From assembly GCA_905221605.1 (NCBI GenBank), contig CAJNDS010002296.1:1-64000 (forward strand): a stretch of 64,000 nucleotides of DNA. The letters run 5' to 3'. Each line of letters starts with the position of its first letter. The first letter of the stretch is position 1. Source of the stretch: Symbiodinium natans. Its lineage: Eukaryota; Sar; Dinophyceae; Suessiales; Symbiodiniaceae. Positions 23,520 to 38,072 of this stretch are shown here, in pieces. The notes beneath the pieces are model-generated. The model had not been told where the DNA came from and did not search any database. It saw only the letters and a list, made by a program, of their open reading frames with translations. A program made the position numbers and the translations under genes.

Positions 23520-25080
23520 TGGACCCAGAATCAGAAAGAACATGCTCAGATGCATTTTTCAAAGCGGGCAAAATGCATTCGCGCAGCTTGCTCCTTCCAC
23601 AACCCACAATCGAATTGAGTTAAAAGCTGATCTTTTGTCGCAAAGACAGAGGCTGCGTACAGAAGAAGCCTCTGTCCAAATGCATTTCTCGCCCGTGCTT
23701 TAATGCATTCAGCTGTTTTCGCCTTCTAAAAAGTGCACAAAAAGAGCACAGCGTTGCAAATGTGGCAAGCAAGACCAAATGCTTTTTTTAGGCCTGGCAA
23801 AATGCATTCGGGCAGCGCTTGGACATCCATGTCTATTGGTATTTTACGACCAACATTTCCCCGACATGCATCTGAGGGCATTCCACATGCATTTTTCGTC
23901 GCCCGAAAAACGCATTTGGCACTGGTTTCCTATCATGTTGCAATCTTGGGTTCTGCCGGCTCAGGACTTCTAAATTTCATGTCTTTCTGCGCGTAAGAAC
24001 ATCTAGAATCTATATATAGGATTTGAACGCGTTTAGAACCATAATCACCGTTTCGCAAAATTCCCGAAAAGGGGCCTAAAATTAGAAGCAACGTGCCCAG
24101 ATGTATTTTGCAAAGCAGGCAAAATGCATTCGCGCAGCTTGCTCCTTCCAAAACCACAACACAACAAAAAACTCACTTGATAGCTGACTTTTGTGTCAAA
24201 GACAGAGGCCCCGTACGGAAGAAACCAAAGTCCGAATGCATTTTTCGCCTGTGCCCAAATGCATTCAGCTGTGTTCGCTTTGAAAAAGTGCAGAAAGAGC
24301 ACGCGGCGTTGCAAATGTGGAAAGCAAGACCAAATGCGTTTTTCAGGCCTGGCAAAACGCATTCGGCAGCGTCTGGTCATCCATGTCTATTCGGTTATCC
24401 TTGCTCCATTTCAGCATGAAAAACAAACGAAAACAGAATAGATTGGTGTTTTACGACCAACATCTACCCGACATGCATTTCTAGGGCATTCCAAATGCAT
24501 TTTTCGTTGCCCGAAGAATGCATTTGGCACTGGTTTCCTATCATGTTTAGTTTTGGTTTCTGCTGGCTCATGACGTATTCGATTCTTCTGATGTGTTTTC
24601 TGTGCATAAAAGTAGCTATAGTAATTGAAAAACTTGTTTAGAACAATGTTCGACATTTTGCAGGAGTACCAAAACAGACCCAGAATCAGGAAGAACATGC
24701 TCAGGTGCATTTTTCAAAGTGGGCGAAATGCATTCGCGCAGCTTGCTCCTTCCACAACCACAATACAATTGAATTAAGAGTTGATCTTTTGTCGTAAAGA
24801 CAAGCTGCGTACAGAAGAGGCGAATGCGCAACTGCTTTTTTCGCGCGTGCCTAAATGCACTCAGCTTTTTTTGCCCTTGATAAAGTACAGAAAGAGAGAG
24901 CATGGCGTTGAAAATGTAGAAAGCAAGACCAAATGCATTTTTCAGGCCTGGCAAAATGCATGTGGGCAGCGCTGGGACATCCATGTCGATCCCTCGTTTG
25001 GATTGGGCAAGGGTTGTTCCGACCCCTGGCAGCTCCAAAAAGAAGCTTGAAACCCACGCCTCCATACTGAGCCCAATTTT
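23520..25080. repeat. ~550-610-bp direct repeat, about 2.6 copies
   Basis: Three copies start with AAAATGCATTCGCGCAGCTT near 23570, 24120 and 24727, each followed by GCTCCTTCCA. Each contains many AAATGCATTT palindromes, then TTCAGGCCTGGCAAAA and GACATCCATGTC. The first two copies also share GGCATTCCAAATGCATTTTT and CACTGGTTTCCTATCATGTT. No transposase frame is recognisable. Confidence 0.85.
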
Positions 25081-26400
25081 TCTGATTGTAAACTCGGCCT
25101 GCCGAGTTCTACGCGTCGCGTTATTGTTTCATGCCGCTTTCCCTTGATCTACAATCTTACTGTTTGGGGTCGTCGCCGGCGTAATGATGGTATCAAAATA
25201 TCAACTTTTTGTTATGACAAAACTTGTAAATGTTCATATGATACTCCATACGTATTTTTCAGTTCTACAATTGCAACTCTATTTTTTAGTCTATTCTACT
25301 CGGCATTTACAGTACTGTCACGACAAACTCTGCCGGAACAAGACGTCTCGCCATGTTAAGAGGTACGCTGTCAGTGGGACTCGTGAGAGCAAGAGCCCAA
25401 GGCTTCGCAGGCAATGCTTGATGGGCTCGTCGCCTTGTTTACAGAGGTTCGTCGCATGTGCAGGCTTGCTCTTGGGCAATATCTCCGACTAAGCCGACGA
25501 CATCCTAAACCATCAATGCTCCCGACCCTGTTCAGGATGCAATTGAGGTTAGGAAAAGCATGTGAGGCGTTTGCGTTGCGGAAAACATACCGGGACCGGC
25601 CGCAAGCACTTCACCAGAAACGGGAGTGGCTCAGTGCGCCACATAGTGTACCCGTCATCCCTAAAGCTGCATGGAATGGTTGATGAGGTGCTACAACCAC
25701 TAGCATGGTTGCCTCAAAACCTTGAATTCCACCTCGCTAAGGAAGACTGTACCAACAGCAAAAGGGTACAGGAGTCATGCTGCAAGCGTGGTTGACCAAA
25801 ACTAAAGCGCACGAGGCCTGAATCGAGAACCTGAAGCTAGCATCTGAAGTTACTCGGGCGCACGTTGCCACGCAGATGTTCGAGAATACGCGTGCGCGCG
25901 CGCACATGAACGTGGCTGATTGAATCTGCTACGGCCATTGTCAATGTCTGCAAGTTATACTTGCATTGGTCCATCCAGGTCCACTGTGACACAGAACTCA
26001 ACCTTTCATTAAGGTGGTCATTCAACTTGCCAAGGTAGGCAGAACTCTTTGTTTGCTGCAAGCGTCGAAGCAAAGAGTGTTGCCTCCACTCGCCGTGGCA
26101 GCATGTCCGTGCCATCCTTTTTAACGCCTAGAACCGCCCTCGGCCGTCTGCACTGTGCTTTGCTGGCATGCATGGCTTTCTCGGTTTTGTTGAACTTGCA
26201 AGTCTGGCTCTTTTGGGTTGCATACTGTAGCTCCTTCATGGTCGTGTCGCTTGAACCAAGTGAAACAACTCAAGCCACTGGCCACTCCATGATGACTTGC
26301 GTGGCATTCGCTGGCCCCCGAGACAACATGAACATGGGACAGCAGGCCATGTCAAACCTTGCGGAAAGTCTTAGAAAGGGCTGGCGTTGACATGAATACA
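25081..26400. other. No recognised gene
   Basis: Several open frames of 70-113 codons exist on both strands. The minus-strand frame at 25837-26115 contains a helix-like stretch (LGKLNDHLNERLSSV), and the plus-strand frame at 26049-26390 has a hydrophobic segment (LLACMAFSVLLNLQVWLFWV). They overlap, and neither has splice or homology support, so I call neither. Confidence 0.3.
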
Positions 26401-26449
26401 GCAAAAAGTATGACTATGACTTTGGAGGGAGCGCTCTGTTTGGTTCGCA

Positions 26450-26665
26450 TTTCATGTGCAGCTTTTGAGGCTCTAAAGATTTTTGTCTTGGCGCTTCGCC
26501 TGAAGCTGTTGAAGCTTCTTGTCTTCGCCCTTCGACCGAAGCTCCTGAAGCTTTTTGTCTTCGCGCTTCGCCTGAAGCTCTGAAGCTTGCTGTCTTCGTG
26601 CTTCGCTTGAAGCTTTTTGTCTTGGTGCTTCGCCTGAAGCTTCTGAACCTTTTTGTCGATCATTG
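26450..26665. repeat. Short repeats of GAAGCTT(CTT)GTCTTCG
   Basis: Imperfect copies of CTTCGCCTGAAGCTTYTTGT with 33-36-bp spacing. Read on the minus strand they give Lys/Gln/Glu-rich coiled-coil-like residues (KKLQELRSKGEDKKLQQLQA), so an exon is possible but unproven. Confidence 0.55.
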
Positions 26666-27270
26666 CGTCTTGGTTTCGTTTCAATTTGTTGTGGTGTGTG
26701 TAGGGGAAAGCGTTTAAGTTGCACCTCAGTTTCGTTTCAATTTTGGTGGTGTGTAGGGGAAAGCGTTTAATTGCATCCTAGTTTCGATTAAACTTGTGGT
26801 GGGTATAGGGGAAAGTGTTTAATGGCGTCTTAGTTTCGTTTCATTTTTTTGTGGTGTGTGTAGGGGAAAATGTTGAACTGTGTCTTAGTGTTGTTGCAGT
26901 TTTTTGTGGTGTGTATAGGGGAAAGCGTTTAATTGCGTCGTATCTTCGTGTCAATTCTTTTGTGGTGTGTATCGGCGAAAGCGTTTAATTGCGTCTTAGT
27001 TTCGTTTCGACTTGTTGTGGTTTGCATAGGAGAAAGTGTCTAATTGCGTCTTAGTTTCGATTCAACTTGTTGTGGCGTGTTCAGGGGAAAGCGTTAATTT
27101 CGTCTTAGTTTCTTTTCAATTTGTTGTGGGGTATATAGGGGAAAGCCTTAATTGCGTCGAATTTTTGTGTCAATTTGTGGTGTGTATAGGGGAAAGCATT
27201 TCATTGCGTCTTAGTTTCGTTTCAACTTGTGTTTTGTACAAGGGTAAGCGTTTTCAATATGTGGTGTGTA
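26666..27270. repeat. ~54-bp minisatellite
   Basis: About eleven copies of TTGCGTCTTAGTTTCGTTTC followed by AACTTGTTGTGGTGTGTATA and GGGGAAAGCGTTTAA, with variable length. No gene. Confidence 0.85.
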
Positions 27271-28195
27271 TAGCGACTATAAACAACATCACGCCGACCA
27301 ACCGTGATAAGGATGCGCGTGAGGATTGCTCTAGATTGACACAGACCAGTAGACGGAGCATCCAACATTTTTTGCCGATGCCAATAGCATGTAGATTGCA
27401 TCGACGTCAAGTTCTACGCTGAAGCACGCCACCTGCCTTTCCCAAGCTGCTCGCTTTGCGAGGAGCTGCTCCAAGCCATCACCTTTGCTCAAGAATTGGA
27501 CCTATTTGGCCATGAACTGGGATCATCTCTGTAAATACGGGGAGCGAAACTTTCGTGCACCCAGCCGCCCAACGACGGCCGTTGTGAGATGGCTTATGTT
27601 GCTTGGCAACGGCAGGCGGCAACATTTGTAACATTGGGAACAGTGGAAAGCAACTGTCGAACCCAGGATTGAGCGCCACATGACCCCGATACAAGTTCAA
27701 TCCTGAGAAACTGAAGCACGATTAGCCTAACCAGGGCCAAACAGCGCAACACAAGCTCTTAGCCCTCCTGGGCCCGACCTCTTTTCAAGAGTCCCTGCGT
27801 GTTGCGTGCGTGAACTGCAACAACTCGCAGTTGCTTAGCTTGACACGGGACCCTGCGACGCAGTGCGCTGTCTGCCTGACTTAGGTTCTATACCTTGAAC
27901 ATCCCTGAGCATGCTACAATGCCCTGTTCCTCCTCACAGCGACGCAGAAGCAAATCTTTGCTGGGGGCCATGTGCTCGAACCGGCTCACTAAGCGGATCC
28001 GTCTCTGTCTTGGAGCTGCACCTCAGCTGCTCATGGAAGCCCACAGTTCCGGATTGATCAGCTCGCAACTGAACTTAGGCAGATATCCTTGGAGGATTCG
28101 GCTCCCAAACGACGTATGTAATAGGACCCTTTGCAACGTGCCCTAGCCAAAAACTGCTGCACTCTGTTCGTCGGAGCGGCCGTCCCAGAACAAAC
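27271..28195. other. No recognised gene
   Basis: Unique-looking sequence with only short overlapping open frames on both strands. No domain or clear exon is seen. Confidence 0.3.
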
Positions 28196-28200
28196 TGGTG

Positions 28201-28640
28201 GGCACAACCCCCAGAATCCCGAAACCCTTGAAAATTCCGAACAGCAGCCCTCCACTAAGGAGGCTTTACGTTCAAGATAGTACATGAATGTACATGACGA
28301 TACTTGAAAGTGCAAGAACTCCAAGATGGTGTACGGCTTGGAACTAACACCCTTGTGACCGGCTACGAACAACGATTCGAGGCCGACTCGGCCTTTCGAA
28401 GAACAGCAGGAGCAGGAGGTGAACAGGGCTTTCAGCGGGAGCTTTGAAGGGGGCATGAACCCCTGAACCATAGCACAGTAACGCGCAAATGCAGCAGCAG
28501 CTGAGGCCAGGACTGAATCGCTGAGGTTCAGCGAACATTCCTTGCGGATTTTGTCAAGCCTCGGTTGCGGAAGTGCCCGAAGGAACTGTTTGTGCCCACC
28601 GTTTCCCCCCTTGCCTCGTTGGACGGGGGCTCCGCCGGGA
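28201..28640. repeat. Direct duplication, copy 1
   Basis: About 300 bp beginning CACAACCCCCAGAATCCCGA, followed by a further ~90 bp around GAAGTGCCCGAAGGAACTGT, are repeated at 29256-29655 with few changes. On the minus strand both copies stay open with the same residues (PLKALFTSCSCCSSKGRVGL), but no family is recognised. Confidence 0.85.
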
Positions 28641-29255
28641 CTCGGGGAGGGTCGAATGAACGGGTAGTGGGGTTCGTTTGTTGGCTCGCGTGATCTCGGG
28701 TGTCTGCTGAGGCGCTCCGTCCGATTCGGAGCATCTCATCTCCCAGAAATGGCATTGGCAGAGCAATATGCCAGTGATTGAAAGCAAAACTGAGACACGA
28801 GCATGACAATGACGATCATGAAAGTAACAAAAAGAACAAGAAGAAGAACATCGGAAACAGGGAAGTCAGGAAGGGGCCCTAAACCCTTTTGCCCTAAACC
28901 CTAAACTCCTAAAGCCCCCAAAAACATCCCTCAACCCGAAGGTAAAGGGGCCCTAAACCCTAAACCCTGAACCCCAACACTCTTGGCCCGTAACAACCTG
29001 AAGGCCGATTCGGCGGCTTGCAGCAATTTCGCTGAGCATGGGCAGTATCAATCTCCGAAACACATGGGGTTTAAGGCATCTTCTGGGTATTTGGAGTGCC
29101 TGGGGTATTTAGGAGATCTGTAGGATGCCTTTAGGGTATCTTTCGTGCATTTTGAGGTGCTTCCCTGCATTCCCCGTCTTGTCTTGTGGCGGCGCACATG
29201 CTGAGGCAAGGACGTTAGCGTCTTCCATTCTTTCCATGCCCAGCTGCTGCGCCTG

Positions 29256-29655
29256 CACAACCCCCAGAATCCCGAAACCCTTGAAAATTCCGAACAGCAA
29301 TCCTCCACTAAGGAGGCTTTACGTTCAAGATAGTACATGAATGTACATGACAATACTTGAAAGTGCAAGAACTCCAAGATGGCGTACGGCTTGGAACTAA
29401 CACCCTTGTGACCGGCTACGAACAACGATTCGAGGCCGACTCGGCCTTTCGAAGAACAGCAGGAGCAGGAGGTGAACAGGGCTTTCAGTAGGAGCTTTGA
29501 AGGGGATATGAACCCGTGAACCATAGCCCCGTAACGCGCAGATGCAGCAGCAGCTGAGGACACTGAGGTTCAGCGTCAAGCCTCGTTTGCCGAAGTGCCC
29601 GAAGGAACTGTGCCCACCATTTCCCCCCTCGCCTCGTTCGACACGGGCTCCGCCA
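29256..29655. repeat. Direct duplication, copy 2
   Basis: Second copy of the 28201-28640 segment, about 1055 bp downstream. The first 300 bp are nearly identical; the tail differs by small deletions (about 40 bp shorter overall). Copy 2 leads directly into the 36-bp repeat array. Confidence 0.85.
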
Positions 29656-29769
29656 CGACGATGACGGCTTCGCCAGGCAACTCCGGGCATGTGGCCAAGT
29701 TCGGGGGAGTTCAGTCAGGGTTCTCTGAATTGAGTTGCACACCGAACCTCCCTGCCAAAACAAAGCATC

Positions 29770-32635
29770 CTGCTTTTTTGGGGACCGAGCGTGTTCAACT
29801 AGCATCCTGCTTTCTGGGGACCGAGCGTGTTCAACTAGCATCCTGCTTTCTGGGGACCGAGCGTGTTCAACTAGCATCCTGCCTTCTGGGGACCGAGCGT
29901 GTTCAACTAGCATCCTGCTTTTTGGGGACCGAGCGTGTTCAACTAGCATCCTGCTTTTTGGGGGGCCGAGAGCGTTCAACTAGCATCCTGCTTTTTGGGG
30001 GGCCGAGAGCGTTCAACTAGCATCCTGCTTTTTGGGGGCCGAGCGTGTTCAACGAGCATCCTGCTTTTTGGGGAGCGAGCGTGCTGAAATAACATCCTGC
30101 TGTTTGGGACCGAGCATGCTTAACTGGAAACCTGCTTTTTGGGGACCGAGCGTATTCATCTTGCATCCTGCTTTCTGGGGACCGAGCGTGTTCAACTAGC
30201 ATCCTGCATTTTGGGGATCGAGCGTGTTCAACTAGCATCCTGCCTTTTGGGGACCGAGCGTCTTCAACTAGCATCCTGCTTTTTGGGGACCGAGCGTGTT
30301 CAACTAGCATCCTGGTTTTTGGGGGGCCGGGAGCGTTCAACTAGCATTTTGCTTTTTGGGGAGCGAGCGTGCTGAACTAACATCCTGTTGTTTGGGGACC
30401 GAGCATGTTCAACTAGACAGCTGCTTTTTGGAGACCGAGCGTGTTCAACTAGCAGCCTGCTTTTTGGGGACCGAGCGTGATCAACTAGCATCCTGCTTTT
30501 TGGGGACCGAGTGTGTTCAACTAGCATCCTGCTTTTTGGGGAGCGAGCGTGCTGAACTAACATCCTGCTGTTTGGGACCGAGCATGCTTAACTAGAAACC
30601 TGCTTTTTGGGGACCGAGCGTATTCATCTAGCATCCTGCTTTCTGGGGACCGAGCGTGTTCAACTAGCATCCTGCTTTTTGGGGGATCGAGCGTGTTCAA
30701 CTAGCATCCTGCCTTTTGGGGACCGAGCGTCTTCAACTAGCATCCTGCTTTTTGGGGACCGAGCGTGTTCAACTAGCATCCTGCTTTTTGGGGGGCCGAG
30801 AGCGTTCAACTAGCATTTTGCTTTTTGGGGAGCGAGCGTTGTTGAACTAACATCCTGTTGCTTGGGGACCGAGCATGTTCAACTAGACAGCTGCTTTTTG
30901 GAGACCGAGAGTGCTCAACTAGCGTCCTGCTTTTGGGGACCGAGCGTGTTCAATTGGCATCCTGCTTTTTGGGGACCGAGCGTGTTCAACTAGCATCCTG
31001 CTTTTTGGGGAGCGAGCGTGTTCAACTAACATCCTGCTGTTTGGGGACCGAGCATTTTGAACTAGAAACCTGCTTCTTGGTGACCGAGCGTGTTCAACTA
31101 GCATCCTGCTTTTTGGGGGCCGAACGTGTTCAACTGGCAGCCTGCTTTCTGGGGACCGAGCGTGTTCAACTAGCATCCTGCTTTTTGGGGAGCGAGCGTG
31201 TTCAACTAACACAACTAACATCCTGCTTTTTGGGGGCCGAGCGTGTTCAACTAGCATCCTGCTTTCTGGGGACCGAGCGTGTTCAACTAGCATCCTGCTT
31301 TTTGGGGGACCGAGCGTGTGCAACTAGCATCCTGCTTTTTGGGGGACCGAGCGTGTTCAACTAGCATCCTGCTTTTTGGGGGGGCGAGAGCGTTCAACTA
31401 GCATCCTGCTTTTTGGGGACCGAGCGTGTTCAACTAGCATCCTGCTTTTTGGGGGTCGAGAGCGTTCAACTAGCATCCTGCTTCTTGGGGGGCCAGCGCG
31501 TTGAACTGCGCAGCATCCTGCCTTTTGGGGGCCGAACGTGTTCAACTAGCAATCCTGCTTTTTGGGGGCCGAGAGCGTTCAACTAGCATCCTGCTTCTTG
31601 GGGGGCGAGCGCTTTTGGGGGCCGAGCGTGTTCAACTAGCATCCTGCTATTTTGGGGGCCGAGCGTGTTCAACTAGCATCCTGCTTCTTGGGGGGCGAGC
31701 GCGTTGGACTGCGTAGCATCCTGCCTTTTGGGGACCGCGTGTTCAACTAGACTCCTGCTTTTTGGGGGCCGAGAGCGTTCAACTAGCATCCTGCTTCTTG
31801 GGGGGCGAGCGCGTTGAACTGCGTAGCATCCTGCCTTTTGAGGACCGAGCGTGTTCAACTAGCATCCTGCTTTTTCGGGGCCGAGAGCGTTCAACTAGCA
31901 TCCTGCTTCTTGGGGGGCCAGCGCGTTGAACTGCGTAGCATCCTGCCTTTTGGGGGCCGAACGTAGCATCCTGCTTTTTGGGGGCCGAGAGCGTTCAACT
32001 AGCATCCTGCTTCTTAGGGGGGCGAGCGCGTTTAACTGCGCAGCATCCTGCCTTTTGGGCACCGAACGTGTTCATCCTGCTTTTTGGGGGCCGAGAGCGT
32101 TCAACTAGCATCCTGCTTCTCGGGGGGCCAGCGCGTTGAACTGCGTAGCATCCTGCCTTTTGGGGGCCGAACGTGTTCAACTAGCATCCTGCTTTTTGGG
32201 GGCCGAGAGCGTTCAACTAGCATCCTGCTTCTTGGGGGGCCAGCGCGTTGAACTGCGTAGCATCCTGCCTTTTGGGGGCCGAGCGTGTTCAACTAGCATC
32301 CTGCTTTTTGGGGGCCGAGAGCGTTCAACTAGCATCCTGCTTCTTGGGGGGCGAGCGCGTTGAACTGCGTAGCATCCTGCCTTTTGGGGGCCGAGCGTGT
32401 TCAACTAGCATCCTGCTTTTTGGGGGCCGAGAGCGTTCAACTAGCATCCTGCTTCTTGGGGGGCCAGCGCGTTGAACTGCGTAGCATCCTGCCTTTTGGG
32501 GGCCGAACGTAGCATCCTGCTTTTTGGGGGCCGAGAGCGTTCAACTAGCATCCTGCTTCTTGGGGGGCGAGCGCGTTGAACTGCGTAGCATCCTGCCTTT
32601 TGGGGGCCGAGCGTGTTCAACTAGCATCCTCAAGG
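29770..32635. repeat. 36-bp tandem repeat array with 112-bp higher-order section
   Basis: The unit is GCATCCTGCTTTTTGGGGAC plus CGAGCGTGTTCAACTA, 36 bp. About 75-80 copies fill the interval. From about 31490 the array turns into a higher-order repeat of 112 bp made of three variants, marked by GCGCGTTGAACTGCGTAGCA at 32131, 32243, 32355 and 32467. Because 36 is divisible by 3, both strands show periodic frames (ASCFLGTERVQL on plus, RSPKSRMLVEHA on minus), but indels break them every 60-170 codons. I favour a non-coding satellite. Confidence 0.93.
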
Positions 32636-33060
32636 ACGAGCTCCTTCAGGTTCGGCCGGGGTGGAACTCTGGATGAAACCACGTGGTCAAGGGGCAGCTC
32701 CCAGAGTCTGCCACCGTCTTGTTCCCTCAGCAAGGAGCCACGAAGGATGCCCGAAGTCCCTCTGAGGCGATGGCCGTGTCGCCCAAGGGGTTTACTTCGA
32801 GCTCTTCGCGTCGACGGCCTTGGTGGTTAAGGCAGAAGACTCACCCTTGGTTGCGAGTCAGACATCACTGCAGCGCAGATGCTGCAGCTTGCGAACTTCC
32901 ACAAATGTAGGCGCCTTGCAAAGTTCGCCTCCTGCAGGTATAAGAGGGGTTTGCGGAGCAAAGCATGTCCATTCTCCGCGGCACGTATCTTCTTCAACGA
33001 GCTAACGATTCGATGCCCCGTGCAATCCTCTAAAACACTTAGTTGCAAGTATGCGCGGGC
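32636..33060. other. No recognised gene
   Basis: Unique sequence between the 36-bp array and microsatellites. Frames on both strands overlap and lack recognisable domains. Confidence 0.3.
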
Positions 33061-33069
33061 ATGCACACA

Positions 33070-33200
33070 CATATATTAGATAGATAGATAGATAGATAGA
33101 CAGATAGATAGATAGATTGGCAGATAGATGCATCGTTGGACACACACACACACAAACACACATGTATATATATATATACACACTATATACACACACATAG
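33070..33200. repeat. Microsatellites: (TAGA)n, (CA)n, (TA)n
   Basis: TAGA/CAGA tetranucleotides at 33078-33128, CACACACACA at 33140-33160, then TATATATATA at 33165-33178. Confidence 0.9.
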
Positions 33201-33230
33201 AAGCATATAGAGTATGCATTCATTCATGCA

Positions 33231-33857
33231 TTCTTTTAAAGCTCTTGCATTTGTATGCCTATCCATTCGCTTTGTTGAGTCTGACGGCCCTGCAACAGCA
33301 CCGTGTTTTTTGCGGGTCCTCGGGAGCGCGAAGCTGAGCACCTCAGCTTCACGAGGGTCACTTGTTGACACTCTCGGCGGGTTTAGGGTTTAGGGTTTGG
33401 GGTTTGGGGTTTAGGGTTTAGGGGACTACTCGCACACTCCAGGCTGGGTTGTTGCAAGGGCTTTAGATTGCCTGCGGTCGGGCTTTTTCCTTCCCACATT
33501 GCTAGCTGCTCGGGTCTGGCCGCTGACACTCGGGTTCTCCAGTCGTGTCCATGCGCGGTCCGTTGAGGTGAAATCAGGAAGAAGGCAAACACCTCAAGTT
33601 CAACACTAACCAAAGTAAGAAACCCTTGGCCTTAGCACTCGCCGTCGACGAGCTTAGAGCCCGGCTGTAGTAGAATATTGCGATTTGCTGCAGACTTCTT
33701 CGGAATTCAGCAGGTGCCGTCATCAAATAAAAGGAGTCTGAAGGAGCAAGAAAGATAAGCCAAGCACAACAACAGCCAAGAATACAGCCAGGCTCAAGTC
33801 TTAAAAACGTCTTGCAGTGCGGGAGGCACGGGATGTTGGCTCCTCGACAGGAGAAGC
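33231..33857. other. 3' flank of the MetAP2 gene
   Basis: Contains a short TTTAGGG/TTTGGGG run (33380-33424) and no recognised gene. No canonical AATAAA polyadenylation signal is placed with confidence. Confidence 0.35.
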
Positions 33858-36429
<2,572 letters not shown>

Positions 36430-37793
36430 CATGGCTTGGATCACCGTCACATCGAACGTCATGCTACCAAACTGTAGCAAGGGAACTCTGCACTTCTCTA
36501 AGACTTTCTGGAACAACAAGCTTGAGCCAAAGCAGGGTTCCGTTTGTGCTGGAGCCTCACATGACGAGGAAAACAAGGACCGGTTCCCGTGTCATATCTC
36601 AACACTGGGAGCGTCCCATGGCACGGCCAGAGTGTGCAGGGTGGACCCCTAAGTTGGCTGAGCTGTTCCTCAAACCCCCAGCACCTGAGATCCCGACAGT
36701 CGAGAGCAATGCGAGGCCCAGCCTTAGCCACCCTAAACCCTAAACCCTAAACCCTAAACCCTAAACCCTAAACCCTAAACCCAGCAGGGGGTTTCCAGTA
36801 GGGGTCCACGGAGCCCTAGAGAAACCTTGAAGGAGCTTGCGGCTGGGCCTGACTTCGGGGTTCCCGGGGTAGCACCGGACCTCTGCCAGAGAGTCCGGCT
36901 CACCGCAAGGCTCCGTCACCTGCAAAGGCAAGATGTGGAGGAATTTCGTGTTGAGAGTTTTCGGGGGGGTTTAGGGCCTTTAGGGGCGTGCAGTTAATTT
37001 AGGGTGAGGAGGGTTTCTTGCCAAGGGCTGGGGCTGCAGGAGATTAGGCACTGCGTTTGAGGGTTGGGGTATGGGGTTTAAGCAGGAGACATTGCTTGCT
37101 ATGTTTGGCTTCGGCTGAGAACGCCTTCGGCACATGTCCTACACCTGAATCGAAAACTAAATGCCAAGCGCTCACGCCCTCCAACCCTCAACCCCAAACC
37201 CTAAACTCCTAAACTCTTCCCTTCTCCCTTTTCCCTTCTCTTTTCTCCCTTCTCCCTTAAACCCTCTCGCTCTCTCCCTCGCTCTCTCTCTCTCCCTCTC
37301 TCCTTCTTTTGGCAGCATGCCGCGCCACGAATGAGTCGCCGTCTTGGCTTGTCGGGAGAGCTGGTATCGTACAGCTTGGGCATGCATACACGGGCCCCAA
37401 GACTCGTATTAAGAACTGGTACCGTAGGGGGCTTTGAAAACATCTGCTTTTCTTTGGTTCCTGACGATGAAACTATGAGACCCTGCAGACTCTAAGCCGC
37501 TCTCCACACCGGGCACTTCCTGCTTGGTCAAGATACCCCCCCCAACCAGAGCGTAAAGCCTATAGGCTATGAAGAACAAAGCTCCCCCCTGCACGGCTGG
37601 GAAGCGTGGATGGAGCACAGTGGGGCAGAATGCGACGTCAGCTACTTCGAATATGGGAAACCGCTAGCCACGTCCAAAACTAAACGCAACTTCATCTTTG
37701 CACTTCTGCGTCTGCTACCACACGAAGGCACACCACGAGGCAGACTCATGACCTACAACCACGCTGGTGGTCTCAGCACGTCGCATCTACCGG
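36430..37793. other. Intergenic, with telomere array and pyrimidine-rich tract
   Basis: Holds the CCCTAAA array at 36731-36782, further degenerate TTTAGGG words near 36960-37080, and a C/T-rich tract at 37208-37315 (CTCTCTCCCTCTCTCC). The frames seen are compositional. No gene is recognised. Confidence 0.4.
36731..36782. repeat. Interstitial telomere-type array (CCCTAAA)7
   Basis: About seven perfect CCCTAAA heptamers in tandem, upstream of the MetAP2 start. Confidence 0.95.
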
Positions 37794-38072
37794 TCACAAG
37801 GCGCCAGCCGTGTCATCTCTGGTGGCATCGGTGAAGTCTCGTTGTAGCGACCGGAGGGTTTCGTAGTCAAATGCTTCTGCGTGGCTCATCCTTGCCAGTT
37901 GTACTAGCAGCGCCGCTGCTGCATCAACAGTGGCATAGATGAGAAACTCATCATGCACAGTCAGCTGCATTGTAGCCGCGAAGAAGAACTGAGGCACATC
38001 ATGCAATAGAGCAAAGGCGAACTCAACTTGCAAAAGCATGTTGTTGCTCTTGCTTGCCGCGAGAAGCTCCAA
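37794..38072 (-). CDS. Possible membrane-protein exon
   Basis: Minus-strand open frame with hydrophobic stretches (VEFAFALLHDVPQFFFAA and YATVDAAAALLVQLARM) followed by a charged segment. The composition is protein-like. Its 5' end overlaps the start of the plus-strand membrane-protein candidate by about 45 bp, so at most one boundary is right. No family is named. Confidence 0.3.
   Translation of the reverse strand: MELLAASKSNNMLLQVEFAFALLHDVPQFFFAATMQLTVHDEFLIYATVDAAAALLVQLARMSHAEAFDYETLRSLQRDFTDATRDDTAGAL

Noticed and set aside
29595-32475. Periodic 12-residue-repeat proteins on both strands
   Set aside because: Products of the 36-bp array. Both strands are equally open and indels interrupt them often, with no start or splice context.
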